Shown: positions 47,546 to 56,770 of the stretch, piece by piece
Layout of the letters: each line of letters starts with the position of its first letter
Position numbering within the stretch: position 1 is the first letter of the stretch
Assembly: GCF_020532645.1 (NCBI RefSeq)
Contig: NZ_JAJAUZ010000012.1
Location: 62,001-126,000, forward strand
Direction of reading: 5' to 3'
Source: Streptomyces bambusae
GTDB lineage: Bacteria > Actinomycetota > Actinomycetes > Streptomycetales > Streptomycetaceae
Length of the DNA: 64,000 nucleotides
Translations under genes and position numbers: made by a program
Notes under the pieces: generated by a model
The model's database searches: none
The model's input: the letters and a program-made list of their open reading frames with translations, nothing else
What the model was told of the DNA's origin: nothing

Positions 47546-48265
47546 TCAGTTCACCAGTCCGGTCATGACGGCGAGGGGTACGGAGACGAAGCCCGCGGTG
47601 ATCACGAGGGCGAGCAGGTTCGCGAGGGCCTTGAGGGTGCGGTCGCGGCGGACGGTGCCGGCACCCAGGGTCTGGGCGGCGCTCCAGAAGCCGTGCCGGA
47701 TGTGCAGGCCGAGGGCGAGCATCGCGGTCAGGTAGACCGTGTTGCCGTACCAGGTGGAGAAGGTGGCCACGACGTTCTCGTACGGCCGGCCCTCCTGGGC
47801 GTTCTCGTTGACCGTGAGGGTGGTCAGGTCGAGGAGGTGCCACACGATGAACAGGCCGAGGATGACCCCGCCCCAGCGCATGGTGCGGGTGGCGTAGCTC
47901 GCCCGCCGCCGGCGGTGCGCGTAGCCGACCGGGCGGGCCCGCAGGTCGCGGCGGCTGAGCCGGTACGCGCTGACGGCGTGCGCGAGGACGGCGGCGAGCA
48001 GCACGATGCGGGCGCCCCAGAGCCCCCAGTGGCTGTGCAGGAACGGTTCTCCCATGTGGCGCAACCAGCGCCCGTACGCGTTGAACTCGTCCGGGCCGAA
48101 GAAGATCTTCAGGTTGCCGAGCATGTGGACCACCAGGTAGCCGAGCATGATCAGTCCGGAGACCGCCATGACGGCCTTCATGCCGAGGGTCGAGCCCCAG
48201 AAGCGGCCGACGGGGGTGCGCGGGGTGGGGGACGGCCGGGGGGCCGTCCGCGTTGCCAGAGCCAT
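47546..48265 (-). CDS. sdhC: Succinate dehydrogenase cytochrome b subunit
   Basis: A 239-aa membrane anchor with five hydrophobic helices and conserved histidines ([66 protein letters not shown]) for two hemes, as in Bacillus-type single-anchor enzymes; there is no sdhD. ATG 48265 has only weak upstream complementarity. The operon is divergent from a LysR gene, with a palindrome between. Confidence 0.94.
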   Translation of the reverse strand: MALATRTAPRPSPTPRTPVGRFWGSTLGMKAVMAVSGLIMLGYLVVHMLGNLKIFFGPDEFNAYGRWLRHMGEPFLHSHWGLWGARIVLLAAVLAHAVSAYRLSRRDLRARPVGYAHRRRRASYATRTMRWGGVILGLFIVWHLLDLTTLTVNENAQEGRPYENVVATFSTWYGNTVYLTAMLALGLHIRHGFWSAAQTLGAGTVRRDRTLKALANLLALVITAGFVSVPLAVMTGLVN

Positions 48266-48323
48266 GCCGTCGACGCTAGGGCCGCAGGTCCCGAGAGGTC
48301 CAAGACATGATGCGGCTGAATTC

Positions 48324-48340
48324 CATAGGCCATACCTATG
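48324..48340. promoter_or_regulatory. LysR binding site between sdhC and lysR
   Basis: CATAGG-CCATA-CCTATG is a perfect inverted repeat (17 bp) containing the LysR core ATAGG-N5-CCTAT. It lies 14 bp before the LysR start and about 59 bp before sdhC. Confidence 0.82.
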
Positions 48341-48353
48341 CAAGGCTGGTGCG

Positions 48354-49241
48354 ATGCAATTCCAGCAGCTGGTGTATTTCGTGGCCGTGGCCGAGACCCG
48401 GCACTTCACCCGGGCCGCCGAGCGGGTGCACGTGGCGCAGCCCTCGCTGTCCCAGCAGATCAAGGCGCTGGAGCGGGAGCTGGGGGCGGAGCTGTTCAGC
48501 CGGGCGCGGGGCAACATCGCGCTGACCGACGCGGGCGAGGCGCTGCTGCCGCTGGCCCGGCGGATCCTCGCGGATGCGGACACCGCCCGGCTGGAGGTGC
48601 AGGAGCTGGCGCAGCTGCGGCGGGGCCGGGTGCGGCTGGGGGCGACTCCGAGCGTGTGCACGGGCCTGCTGCCGGAGGTGCTGCTCGCCTTCCACTCGGC
48701 GCATCCGGGGATCCGGCTGCTGATCGAGGAGAGCGGCTCGCTGGACCTCGTGCGGGAGCTGGCCCGCGGCGCCCTGGACCTGGCGCTGATCGCACTGCCG
48801 CTGCCGCCGTCCGCGCCGGCGCTGACCACGGTCGAGCTCCTGACGGAGGACCTGGTCGTGGTGTCCTCGCCGGACCGGCCTGCGCCGGGCGGCGGCGGCC
48901 CGCTGACGGTGGCGGAGCTGCGCGACCAGCCGCTGGTCATGTTCCGGCACGGCTACGACCTGCGGGAACTGACGGTGGCGGCCTGCCGGGCGGAGGGCTT
49001 CGAGCCGTCGTTCGTGGTGGAGGGCGGAGAGATGGACGCGGTCCTGGGCTTCGTACGGGCCGGCCTGGGACCGGCGGTGGTCCCCGCCATGGTGGCCGAA
49101 CGCGCCGGCCCGGGCCTGCGCACCACCCCGCTCGCCGGCTCCCCGCTGCGCCGCACGATCGCCCTGGCCCACCGCACCGACGTGGCGCCGCCCCGCGCGG
49201 CCCGGGAGCTGATGTGGGACCTCATCGGGCGGTACGCCTGA
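48354..49241 (+). CDS. LysR-family regulator of the sdh operon
   Basis: A 295-aa LysR regulator with HTH (FVAVAETRHFTRAAERVHVAQPSL, SQQIKALERELGAELFSR) and effector domain (VRLGATPSVCTGLLPEVLLAFH, VPAMVAERAG). ATG 48354. It is divergent from sdhCAB with the palindrome at 48324-48340 near its own start, so it is probably autoregulated and sets sdh expression. Streptomycetes have a LysR next to this second succinate dehydrogenase. Confidence 0.92.
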   Translation: MQFQQLVYFVAVAETRHFTRAAERVHVAQPSLSQQIKALERELGAELFSRARGNIALTDAGEALLPLARRILADADTARLEVQELAQLRRGRVRLGATPSVCTGLLPEVLLAFHSAHPGIRLLIEESGSLDLVRELARGALDLALIALPLPPSAPALTTVELLTEDLVVVSSPDRPAPGGGGPLTVAELRDQPLVMFRHGYDLRELTVAACRAEGFEPSFVVEGGEMDAVLGFVRAGLGPAVVPAMVAERAGPGLRTTPLAGSPLRRTIALAHRTDVAPPRAARELMWDLIGRYA

Positions 49242-49262
49242 CCGCTCGCGGGACGTGCCGGG

Positions 49263-50408
49263 TCAGGCGGCGGGCAGCAGCCTGGTCTCGGCGTCGGCGG
49301 GGATCTTGCTCCACCAGTGGCCGTAGCGGGCGTACACCTGCGGTTCGCGGCCGGCCAGGAAGGCCGTCAGGGCACGGGCCTCGGCGGCCAGCCCCTCCCA
49401 GACGTCTCCGGGCAGCGGGTGGAAGGCCGTGGCCTCGATCCCGCCCGGTCCGGGGCGCCACACCCCGGCCACGTACCCGTCGACGAGCAGCGTCGGCAGG
49501 ACGTCGCCGTTGCGCCGGATCACGAGTGGCCGGTAGGCGGGCGGGATGACGCGGGAGCGGTCCGCGTACGCCAGCAGGATGCTGTCCCACATGGCCATCA
49601 GCCGGGGCGGGGCGGGAGTGCCGGCGTCTGGGCGCGCAGCTCCGGGCAGGTCGAACAGCTCCTCGCCGCCGGGGCCTTCGAGCCGTTCCAGCCGGTCGCC
49701 GAGCGCGTGCAGGGCGGCGCGCGCCCGCCCCTTCGGGACCAGTCCGAACTGCGCCACGTCCGCGGCCGAGGCCGGTCCGAACCCCGCAAGGTAGCGGAGC
49801 ACCAGCGTCCGGAGCCGGGCGTCGGACGTGCCGGCGTCCGCGAGGACCGGCCGGACGTCCGGGGCGCGGTAGGCGGGCCGGGCGCCGAAGGACCAGGGCG
49901 GGGCGGTCGGGGCGTGCACCAGCGGCGTGTAGTGCCGCAGCCCCCACCAGGCGCCCGGGTGCGGCGGCGTCCCGAGCCGCTCTTCGAGCCAGGCGGTGAA
50001 GTCCGTGTTGGTGCGGGGCCGGTCGGCGTACCCGAGCACCTCGGGGACCAGCCGGTCGGCGTCCTGCGCGGTCAGGCCGGACACGGTGAAGCGGGGGCCG
50101 AGCCGGGCGCCGCGGAGCACGGGCTGGAGGGCCTCGTGGAAGGCGGGCAGGTCGTCGGCGTGGACGGCGTGCAGGGTGATGCGCATCAGGGTGGCCTTGA
50201 CCACGCTGCGCCCGGCGAACGCGCCGTCCAGGTCGGCCGGATCGAAGCCGGCGAGCCGGTTCCAGAGCGCGAGGTAGGGGGAGGCGGGCTGCTGGGCCTG
50301 GAGGGCGACGGCCCGCCGCACCCCTTCGGCCGCGCCGAGCGGTTCGCGGTGGAGCAGCATCTGTCGGGCGAGCGTGGCCCGGTTGAGTCCGCGCGCGGTG
50401 ATCACCAT
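49263..50408 (-). CDS. Winged-helix DNA-binding protein, AlkZ/HTH_42 glycosylase family
   Basis: A 381-aa protein of the HTH_42 family, whose characterised member AlkZ is a DNA glycosylase that unhooks interstrand crosslinks in azinomycin producers. The catalytic Q-x-Q motif is seen as VALQAQQPASPYLALW near residue 37, followed by repeated winged helices (FTAWLEERLG, RLRTLVLRYLAGFGPASAADVAQF). ATG 50408 is used. It is more likely a general base-excision or crosslink repair protein (YcaQ-like) than a cluster-specific AlkZ, since no natural-product genes are adjacent. Confidence 0.84.
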   Translation of the reverse strand: MVITARGLNRATLARQMLLHREPLGAAEGVRRAVALQAQQPASPYLALWNRLAGFDPADLDGAFAGRSVVKATLMRITLHAVHADDLPAFHEALQPVLRGARLGPRFTVSGLTAQDADRLVPEVLGYADRPRTNTDFTAWLEERLGTPPHPGAWWGLRHYTPLVHAPTAPPWSFGARPAYRAPDVRPVLADAGTSDARLRTLVLRYLAGFGPASAADVAQFGLVPKGRARAALHALGDRLERLEGPGGEELFDLPGAARPDAGTPAPPRLMAMWDSILLAYADRSRVIPPAYRPLVIRRNGDVLPTLLVDGYVAGVWRPGPGGIEATAFHPLPGDVWEGLAAEARALTAFLAGREPQVYARYGHWWSKIPADAETRLLPAA

Positions 50409-50524
50409 GGTCGTCCCGGCCCCTTTCCCCCGGCCGTCCCTCCCCCGGGGCCGGCGCCGGAAGCCTAACCCGAACGGGTGGCGGCGGCGCACCGGACCCG
50501 GAACGGCCTGGCAGGGTGGGGGCC

Positions 50525-51037
50525 ATGAAGGCCACCCAGCTCCTGGCGGACTGTTTCCAGCGCATCCACGAGGTCGTCCACGAGACCGTGGACGGGCTCG
50601 GTGCGGAGGACCTCGCCGCACGTCCGGACGGTCACGCGAACTCCGTCGCCTGGCTCGTCTGGCACCTGACCCGCATCCAGGACGACCACGTGTCCGAGCT
50701 GGCCGGACGTGAACAGGCCTGGACCGCCGAGGGCTTCGCCGACCGCTTCGCCCTGCCGCTGGCGCCCTCCTCCACGGGGTACGGCCACACCGCCGCGGAG
50801 GCGGCGTCCGTACGCGTGGCCTCGGGCGGCCTGCTGCTGGCCTACTTCGACGCCGTCCACTCCCGGACCACTGCCTGGCTGCCCACCGTCCAGGCCGCCG
50901 ACCTCGACCGGGTGGTGGACACCCGCTGGGACCCGCCGGTGACCATGGGCGTCCGCCTGGTCAGCGTGATCGCCGACGACCTCCAGCACGCCGGCCAGGC
51001 CGCCTACGTCCGCGGCCTGCTCCGCCGCGGCGCCTGA
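50525..51037 (+). CDS. DinB-superfamily (mycothiol-dependent transferase-like) protein
   Basis: A 170-aa four-helix-bundle protein. Helix 1 has ADCFQRIHEVVHETVDGL and helix 2 SVAWLVWHLTRIQDDHV, with the His that binds metal in DinB/YfiT proteins; a later His is in DDLQHAGQAAYVRGLL. Actinobacterial members are often mycothiol-S-transferases or maleylpyruvate-isomerase-like proteins that detoxify electrophiles. ATG 50525 is used; GTG 50516 is an alternative. Divergent from the AlkZ-like gene. Confidence 0.83.
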   Translation: MKATQLLADCFQRIHEVVHETVDGLGAEDLAARPDGHANSVAWLVWHLTRIQDDHVSELAGREQAWTAEGFADRFALPLAPSSTGYGHTAAEAASVRVASGGLLLAYFDAVHSRTTAWLPTVQAADLDRVVDTRWDPPVTMGVRLVSVIADDLQHAGQAAYVRGLLRRGA

Positions 51038-51074
51038 GGCGGTCCGCGGCGGCCCTCCCGGGACGGATCGGCGG

Positions 51075-53237
51075 TCAGGACGGCACGGCGTCCGCCAGCG
51101 AGAGGGCGTGGATGCGGTCGGGGGCACCCGGGCGGGCGTAGTACCAGCCCTGGGCGGTGTCGCAGCCCAGGGCGCGGAGCTGGGCCGCCTGGGCGCCGGT
51201 CTCCACGCCCTCGACGGTGACCGCGAGTTCGAGGCTGTGGGCGAGGGCGACGATCCCCTCGACGATCTTCACGTCGACCGGGTCGGCGGGCAGGCGCTGC
51301 ATGCTCTGGGTGAAGGACCGGTCGAGCTTGAGCACGCTGACCGGCAGCCGGCGCAGGTTGGCGAGGTTCGAGTAGCCGGTGCCGAAGTCGTCGAGGGCGA
51401 TGTCCACACCCAGGGCGGCCAGCCGGCGCAGCGGCTCCAGCAGCTGGTCGTCGGCGCCTATCAGCGCGGACTCGGTGACCTCCAGGCACAGCGCGCCCGG
51501 CGCCAGTCCGGACTCCTCCAGGACGGCGACGGTGTCGGCGACCAGCCCGGGGTGGTGGAGCTGGGTCGGGGAGAGGTTGACGTTGATGCGGAGCGGGCCG
51601 CCGTGCTCGCGCTGCCAGGTGCGGGCCTGCCGGACCGCCTCCTCCAGGACCCAGCGGCCCAGGGGGACGATCAGGCCGGTGCGTTCGGCGAGCGGGATGA
51701 ACCGGTCGGGCCCCAGCACCCCGTGCTGCGGGTGGGACCAGCGGACCAGGGCCTCCGCGCCGTGCACGCTGCCGTCGTGGAGGTGGACCAGCGGCTGGTA
51801 CTCGATGAAGAACTCGCCGCGCTCCAGGGCCGCCGGGAGGGCGTTGGTCAGCCCGTGGCGGGTGATGGCGCGGGCGTCGGCCTCCGCGTCGGCCAGCTCG
51901 AAGCGGTTGCCGCCCGCGCCCTTGGCCCGGTACATCGTGATGTCGGCGCTGCGCAGCACCTCGGCCGGGCCGCGCTCCCCCGCCGGGCCCTCGACGATGC
52001 CGATGCTGCCGCGGACCGAGAGTTCGCGGCCGTCGAGGCGGACCGGCGCGGAGAGGGTGCTGAGGATCCGCATCGCGAGGTCGGTGACGTCCTGCGGGCC
52101 GGCGGCCGAGGTGGTGAGGGCGACGAACTCGTCGCCGCCGAGGCGGGCCACCATCTCGCCCGGGCCGGTGGCGCAGCTCTGCAGCCGGTCCGCGACCTCC
52201 ACCAGGAGCCGGTCCCCGGCCGCGTGGCCGAGGCTGTCGTTGACGGCCTTGAAGCCGTCGAGGTCGAGGTAGCAGAGGCCGAAGCGGCCGCCCTTGCCGG
52301 CGAGCGCCTTCTCCAGCCGCTCGAAGAACAGGGTCCGGTTGGGGAGGCCGGTGAGGGCGTCGTGGGTGGCCTCGTAGCGCAGCCGCAGGTTCAGCAGGCG
52401 GCGCTCGGTGGTGTCCTCCATCAGCGCGAGCTGGTACTGCGGCTTGCCGTCCGCGTCGCGGAGCAGGGAGACCGTCAGGTTGGTCCACAGGACGGTGCCG
52501 TCGTGGCGGTAGTACGGCTTCTCGACGCGGTAGTGGTCGCGCTCGCCGCGGACGAGTTCGCCGTACATGCGCCAGACCTGCGGGGTGTCCTCCGGGTGGC
52601 TCCAGTCACAGACGTTGCGGCCGCGGATGTGGCCCTCGACGCCGCCGAACATCCGGGTGAGGGCCTCGTTGCACTCCAGCACGTTGCCGTCGAGGTCGGC
52701 GATGCCGATGCCGACGGCGGCGTCCTCGAAGACGGCGCGGAAGCGCGCCTCGCTCGCGTGCAGGGCCTGCTGGGCGTCGGTGCGGGCGCTCAGCGCGGAG
52801 CGGGCGATGGCCTCCTGCTCGCCGAGGGTGCGCTCGCGCAGGGCGCGGGCGTAGCCGGCGGCCAGGGCGTGCTGGAGCCGGGCGCAGCGGGCCCGGTACT
52901 CCTCGCCGTCCTCGCGGCCGGCGGGGCCGCAGTAGAGGACGAGGTACGACTCGATGACCCCGAGGGTGCCGGAGAGGGCGTCGGGGTCGGTGCAGTGCAC
53001 GGCGACCAGGTCGGCGCCGATGCGCTGGGCGGGGGCCGGGTCGAAGGGCTGGGCGTGCAGGGCCCGGGACAGCTCGCGGGCCAGGGGGACGAGGTGGACC
53101 TCGAACTCCTGGCGGGTGAGGGAGGTGGCGGTGACCGGGAAGATGGCCCGGCTCCAGATCCGCGCGAAGCGCGTGATCCGGTCCTCCGGGCTGTCGGGGA
53201 GCGCGGTCGCCTCCCCCGTCTGTACGGGGATTCTCAC
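51075..53237 (-). CDS. PAS-GGDEF-EAL cyclic-di-GMP enzyme
   Basis: A 720-aa soluble signalling enzyme: an N-terminal all-alpha region (about 15-160), a PAS sensor (about 161-280; FEDAAVGIGIADLDGNVLE), a GGDEF diguanylate cyclase domain with intact RLGGDEF (367-371), and an EAL phosphodiesterase domain with intact EAL (495-497), ITES-equivalent EVTES and DDFGTGYS. Both active sites look complete, so it can make or break c-di-GMP, as with Streptomyces RmdA/RmdB/CdgF-type proteins that set the timing of sporulation. GTG 53237 overlaps the stop of a methyltransferase gene (GTGA), so the two are co-translated. Confidence 0.95.
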   Translation of the reverse strand: MRIPVQTGEATALPDSPEDRITRFARIWSRAIFPVTATSLTRQEFEVHLVPLARELSRALHAQPFDPAPAQRIGADLVAVHCTDPDALSGTLGVIESYLVLYCGPAGREDGEEYRARCARLQHALAAGYARALRERTLGEQEAIARSALSARTDAQQALHASEARFRAVFEDAAVGIGIADLDGNVLECNEALTRMFGGVEGHIRGRNVCDWSHPEDTPQVWRMYGELVRGERDHYRVEKPYYRHDGTVLWTNLTVSLLRDADGKPQYQLALMEDTTERRLLNLRLRYEATHDALTGLPNRTLFFERLEKALAGKGGRFGLCYLDLDGFKAVNDSLGHAAGDRLLVEVADRLQSCATGPGEMVARLGGDEFVALTTSAAGPQDVTDLAMRILSTLSAPVRLDGRELSVRGSIGIVEGPAGERGPAEVLRSADITMYRAKGAGGNRFELADAEADARAITRHGLTNALPAALERGEFFIEYQPLVHLHDGSVHGAEALVRWSHPQHGVLGPDRFIPLAERTGLIVPLGRWVLEEAVRQARTWQREHGGPLRINVNLSPTQLHHPGLVADTVAVLEESGLAPGALCLEVTESALIGADDQLLEPLRRLAALGVDIALDDFGTGYSNLANLRRLPVSVLKLDRSFTQSMQRLPADPVDVKIVEGIVALAHSLELAVTVEGVETGAQAAQLRALGCDTAQGWYYARPGAPDRIHALSLADAVPS

Positions 53238-54100
53238 GCCTTGCGTCCCACGCCTGCGAATCCCGCGAAGGTGTACGGGTCCTCGTCGTCGTCCGGCCCG
53301 TCCGGGAGGGCGGCGCCGGGGTCGCCGGCGGGGGCGTCGGGGTCGGCTTCGGGTTCGGGGCGCCAGCGGGGCATGGCGACGACGCCGGGTTCGAGGATCT
53401 CGAAGCCGTCGAAGAACGCGGTCACCTCCTCGCGGCTGCGCATCACGAGCGGGTTGCGGGTGCCGCGGTAGACGTCGACGGCGCCGCCGGCGACCTCGCG
53501 GGCGGTGGGCAGCCCCTCGTAGGAGGCGTGGGTGAGGACGATCAGGCTGCCGGGGGCGAGGGCGTCGCGGAGTTCGGCGACCGCCTCGTGGGGGCGGTCG
53601 TGGTCCTCCAGAAAGTGCAGGACGGCGACGAGGAGCAGCGCGACGGGCCGGTCGAAGTCGAGGAGGGACAGCGCCTGCGGGCTGTGCAGGATGTCGGCCG
53701 GCTTGCGCAGGTCGGCCGCGACGATGTCGCTGCGGTCGTCGGCGGCGAGGACGGCCCGGCTGTGGGCGACCGCGACCGGGTCGTGGTCGACGTAGACGAC
53801 GCGGGCGTCGGGGGTCGCCGCCTGCGCGACCTCGTGGACGTTGCCGAAGGTGGGGATGCCGGAGCCGATGTCGAGGAACTGGGTGATGCCTTCGGCCACC
53901 GCGTGGCGGACGGCGCGGCGCATGAACGCGCGGTTGGCCTGCATGATCTTGGGGAGGCCCGGCAGGAATTCCATGGCCCGGCGGGCCGTCTGCCGGTCGA
54001 CCTCGAAATTGTGCGACCCGCCCAGGTAGTAGTCGTAGATACGGGACACGCTGGGCACCGATATGTCGATGCCTGGCGGTGCCCAGTCCGGGCGCTCCAT
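53234..54100 (-). CDS. DUF574 (SAM-dependent methyltransferase-like) protein
   Basis: A 288-aa protein of the streptomycete DUF574 family: SRIYDYYLGGSHNFEVDRQTA, FLDIGSGIPTFGNVHEVAQ (SAM motif I) and VVYVDHDPVAVAHSRA. The acidic C-terminal tail (PEADPDAPAGD onward, about 245-270) looks disordered. Family members are numerous and mostly uncharacterised; they often sit beside regulatory genes. ATG 54100 follows GGAG. It overlaps the PAS-GGDEF-EAL gene by 4 bp, so the methyltransferase may act on, or together with, the c-di-GMP enzyme. Confidence 0.88.
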   Translation of the reverse strand: MERPDWAPPGIDISVPSVSRIYDYYLGGSHNFEVDRQTARRAMEFLPGLPKIMQANRAFMRRAVRHAVAEGITQFLDIGSGIPTFGNVHEVAQAATPDARVVYVDHDPVAVAHSRAVLAADDRSDIVAADLRKPADILHSPQALSLLDFDRPVALLLVAVLHFLEDHDRPHEAVAELRDALAPGSLIVLTHASYEGLPTAREVAGGAVDVYRGTRNPLVMRSREEVTAFFDGFEILEPGVVAMPRWRPEPEADPDAPAGDPGAALPDGPDDDEDPYTFAGFAGVGRKA

Positions 54101-54392
54101 CACTTCTCCAAGACCTAGTCCGACGGCTGTCCGAGCCGAATCTACTGATCATTGCCCAACCGGGCGAGCCAAAGCGGAAATTGGCGATCCGTTCTTCGTC
54201 ACACACCAAAGGCACGTGCCCGCACCCGCGCAAGCGTTGACCGAAGCCGACAAATCCCTTTTGGGTTTTAACGACACCTGACCGGGTAGACGGCATCCTT
54301 GGCTCAAACCTATCGGGTTGAAAGTCCGCCCGATCGGGCGAATCCGGTGGGCTCGCCGCGTGTGCCGCGGGCCGCTCGCCCATGCTCCCCGC

Positions 54393-55145
54393 GTGAACAG
54401 ACCCAGAGCCAGACGGATGGCGGCGGTCACGGTCCTGCTCTGGGCCGCACTCGCCGTCACCCCTGCCGTGGCCGATAGCTGCGCCTTCGGCTGCGCGGAC
54501 GACACCGGCGCGGCGGCGCTGCCGTACGCCGTCCCGGGCCCCGGCGCGTTATCCGGGGGTGGCGACCGTCACAGTCGCGGCGCGCCCGGCGAAGGCCGGG
54601 GCAAGGGCCACGAGAAGGGCCGGGGCAAGGGCCACGGCAAGGACCGGTGCCACGGCAAGGGGCACGGCTGCCGCCCCGGCTGCCACGGTCACGGCCATGG
54701 GCACGGCCACTGCAAGTGCCACTGCCCGTGCCCGAAGCCCACCCCGACCCCGACGCCCGAGCCCACCCCCAAGCCGACACCGAAGCCCACGCCGAAGCCG
54801 ACTCCCAAGCCCACGCCGACGCCGACGCCGACCCGGAAGCCGACGCCCGAGCCCCGCCCGACGCTCACCGAGGCACCCCCCGTGCCGCCGCGCCCCGCGC
54901 CGCCGTCGCCCGCCGGGCCCCGGACCGCAGCGCCGCCCGTGGTCCGCGCCGAACCGGTGCCCGCGGCGCCGCGCCGCACGCCCGCCGCGCGGCCCACCCC
55001 GGCGCCGACCCGCACCCCGGTCCCACGGCCCGCCTACCGCGCCGCGGCCCGCAAACCGCCGCAGCACCACATCTCGCCGGTGACCTTCACCCTGCTCGCC
55101 ACGGCGCCCGCGGTGCTCGCCATCGTCGCCCTGCGCCCGCGCTGA
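54393..55145 (+). CDS. Exported Cys/His-rich protein with Pro-Thr linker and C-terminal anchor
   Basis: A 250-aa surface protein I do not recognise. A signal peptide (about 1-27) is followed by a Gly/Lys/His region and a dense cluster at 86-113 with seven Cys and many His (CHGHGHGHGHCKCHCPCP is its core), a strong candidate for binding Cu, Zn or Ni. Then comes a Pro-Thr-Pro-Lys repeat (115-156), a Pro/Ala-rich wall-spanning stretch and a final hydrophobic helix (about 229-246) with a short RPR tail. GTG 54393 has no ribosome site but a CATGCT -10-like hexamer close by, so it may be leaderless. The 292-bp gap upstream (54101-54392) shows only promoter-like sequence. Confidence 0.72.
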   Translation: MNRPRARRMAAVTVLLWAALAVTPAVADSCAFGCADDTGAAALPYAVPGPGALSGGGDRHSRGAPGEGRGKGHEKGRGKGHGKDRCHGKGHGCRPGCHGHGHGHGHCKCHCPCPKPTPTPTPEPTPKPTPKPTPKPTPKPTPTPTPTRKPTPEPRPTLTEAPPVPPRPAPPSPAGPRTAAPPVVRAEPVPAAPRRTPAARPTPAPTRTPVPRPAYRAAARKPPQHHISPVTFTLLATAPAVLAIVALRPR

Positions 55146-55206
55146 CCCGCCGACGGCAGGCACCCGCAAGCCCGCAGATCCCGTCCGCTCGCACCCGGAG
55201 ACCCCC

Positions 55207-55968
55207 TTGTCGGAATGGCTCGTCCTGTCCCTCGCGATGGCCGCGGCATGCGCCGTGGTCCTCTCCATCGCGTTCCTCAACCACCGGCGGATCGGCGACG
55301 ACGACGATCCCTCGGAGACCCCCGACGTCATCGAGTACATGACGATGATGATCGGCGTGATCTACGCGATCGTGCTGGGCCTGGCCATCGCCGGCGTCTG
55401 GGAGGGCCGCAGCGCGGCCCAGGAGTACGTCCGCCAGGAGGCCCAGGCCCTGCACGAGGTGAGCGTCCGGGCGGAGGTGTACCCGGCGGACGTGCGCGCC
55501 CGGATCCGGGCCGACGTCACCGCCTACGCCGCGTACGTCGTCGAGGACGAGTGGCAGGTGATGGCCGAACGGGGCGAGCTGACCGACGAGGGGGAGCGGC
55601 TGCTGGAGCGGATCCGCCGGGACGTCACCGACTACGAGCCGAAGACCGACCACGAGGGGCAGGCGTACCAGCCGCTGGTGGACCAGGTCGCCGCCGTGGA
55701 CGACGCGCGCAGCGCCCGGGCCGCGGGCGCCGGCGCGACCATGCCGGGGGTGGTCTGGTTCGGGCTCATCGCCGGGGCGGCGGTGACCGTCGGTCTGATC
55801 TTCACCCTGCAGATCAGGCGCTCGTTCCGGGAGATGCTGCTCGCCGGACTGTTCAGCGCGCTGATCGCCTTCCTGCTGTTCCTGATCTGGGACTTCGACG
55901 CGCCGTTCGGGCGGGGCATCTCCGCCACCGCGGACCCGTTCTTCGAGAAGTTCCCGGGCCTGCGCTGA
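55207..55968 (+). CDS. DUF4239-type membrane protein
   Basis: A 253-aa membrane protein with four hydrophobic helices: two N-terminal (LVLSLAMAAACAVVLSIAFL, MMIGVIYAIVLGLAIAGVW), a roughly 100-residue helical domain (QEYVRQEAQALHEVSVRAEV), and two C-terminal (WFGLIAGAAVTVGLIFTL, LLAGLFSALIAFLLFLIWDF). This is the DUF4239 layout, distantly like bestrophin-type channels. TTG 55207 follows GGAG by 6 nt, and no ATG offers a better start. It follows the Cys/His-rich gene by 61 bp and may share its transcript. Confidence 0.85.
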   Translation: MSEWLVLSLAMAAACAVVLSIAFLNHRRIGDDDDPSETPDVIEYMTMMIGVIYAIVLGLAIAGVWEGRSAAQEYVRQEAQALHEVSVRAEVYPADVRARIRADVTAYAAYVVEDEWQVMAERGELTDEGERLLERIRRDVTDYEPKTDHEGQAYQPLVDQVAAVDDARSARAAGAGATMPGVVWFGLIAGAAVTVGLIFTLQIRRSFREMLLAGLFSALIAFLLFLIWDFDAPFGRGISATADPFFEKFPGLR

Positions 55969-56129
55969 CGGCGGGGTTCGCCCACACGGACGAGACGGCT
56001 CCCCCGTTCGCCTGACCCTGATCGCGGGTCACCTTGCGCGCACCTAGCGTGGCGTTCATCGAGGTGCACGAACCCCCACATGTGGAACAGGTTTCCGCAG
56101 CGGCTCCTCGGGGACCCGGAGGTCCGACC

Positions 56130-56669
56130 ATGCGCGCGATACGCAACACGTCCAGGCATCTGATCGCGGCGGGCGCCGCAGCCGCCGTGCTCTCGCTCTC
56201 CGCGCCGGCCGCCGTGGCGGCCGGCACCCAGCCGATCACACCGTTCGGCTTCGCCGTCACGCCGTCGACCCAGGTCCAGCCGGGCGGGCAGGTCAGCCTC
56301 ATGCTCACGAGCTGCGACGGCCCGGGGCAGGCCTCGTCGGGGATCTTCGACACCGTCAACTTCGCCCGCGGGACCACCACGGCGTCCGCCACCGTCGACC
56401 TGGACGCCCGGCGCGGCGACAGCTACGCGGTGACCTTCACCTGCAACGGAGTGTCAGGCTCGACCAACCTCACGATCGCCGCGGCCCCCCTACCGTCGAG
56501 CTCCCCCGTCACCAGCTCGACGACGGCGGCGGCGCAGGGCGTGCGCGGCGGCTTCGGCGGCAGCGTCTCGGGCGTCTCCGGCGGCCAGATCGCCACCGGC
56601 GCCGCCCTCTTCCTCATCGCCGCCGCGGGTACGACGTACGCGATGCGCCGCCGGCCCGGCCGGCGCTGA
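56130..56669 (+). CDS. Secreted protein with C-terminal anchor; candidate class F sortase substrate A
   Basis: A 179-aa exported protein: signal peptide (to about AVAA, 30), a beta-rich domain with two Cys in LTSCDGPG and TFTCNGVSG, a Ser/Thr-rich stalk, then GVRGGFGGSVSG, a hydrophobic helix (GAALFLIAAAGTTYAM) and an RRRPGRR tail. ATG 56130 follows GGAGG by 8 nt. The G-x-x-GG-x-GGS block before the helix recurs in the convergent gene at 56771, next to a class F sortase, so I infer a sorting-type C-terminus, although there is no LPxTG. Confidence 0.83.
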   Translation: MRAIRNTSRHLIAAGAAAAVLSLSAPAAVAAGTQPITPFGFAVTPSTQVQPGGQVSLMLTSCDGPGQASSGIFDTVNFARGTTTASATVDLDARRGDSYAVTFTCNGVSGSTNLTIAAAPLPSSSPVTSSTTAAAQGVRGGFGGSVSGVSGGQIATGAALFLIAAAGTTYAMRRRPGRR

Positions 56670-56693
56670 CGGGACGCCCGCCCGGGTCCCCCG

Positions 56694-56742
56694 AACCGCC
56701 CGGAGCCCCGAGTCCGCCGTGGACTCGGGGCTCCGGGCGGTT
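56694..56742. terminator. Very strong bidirectional stem-loop
   Basis: A perfect 22-bp stem (56694-56715 paired with 56721-56742, starting AACCGCCCGGAGCCCC) with a 5-nt loop separates the two convergent anchored-protein genes. Confidence 0.93.
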
Positions 56743-56770
56743 GCGCGTCGGGCCCGGGAGGTTCGGGCGG

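Noticed and set aside
49263..50408. AlkZ-like gene as a marker of an azinomycin-type cluster
   Set aside because: No polyketide, NRPS or other biosynthetic gene is near; HTH_42 proteins are widespread.
54834..54870. Pro-Thr repeat DNA as a possible CRISPR or tandem-repeat array
   Set aside because: It is coding sequence for a Pro-rich linker; there are no spacers of constant length.
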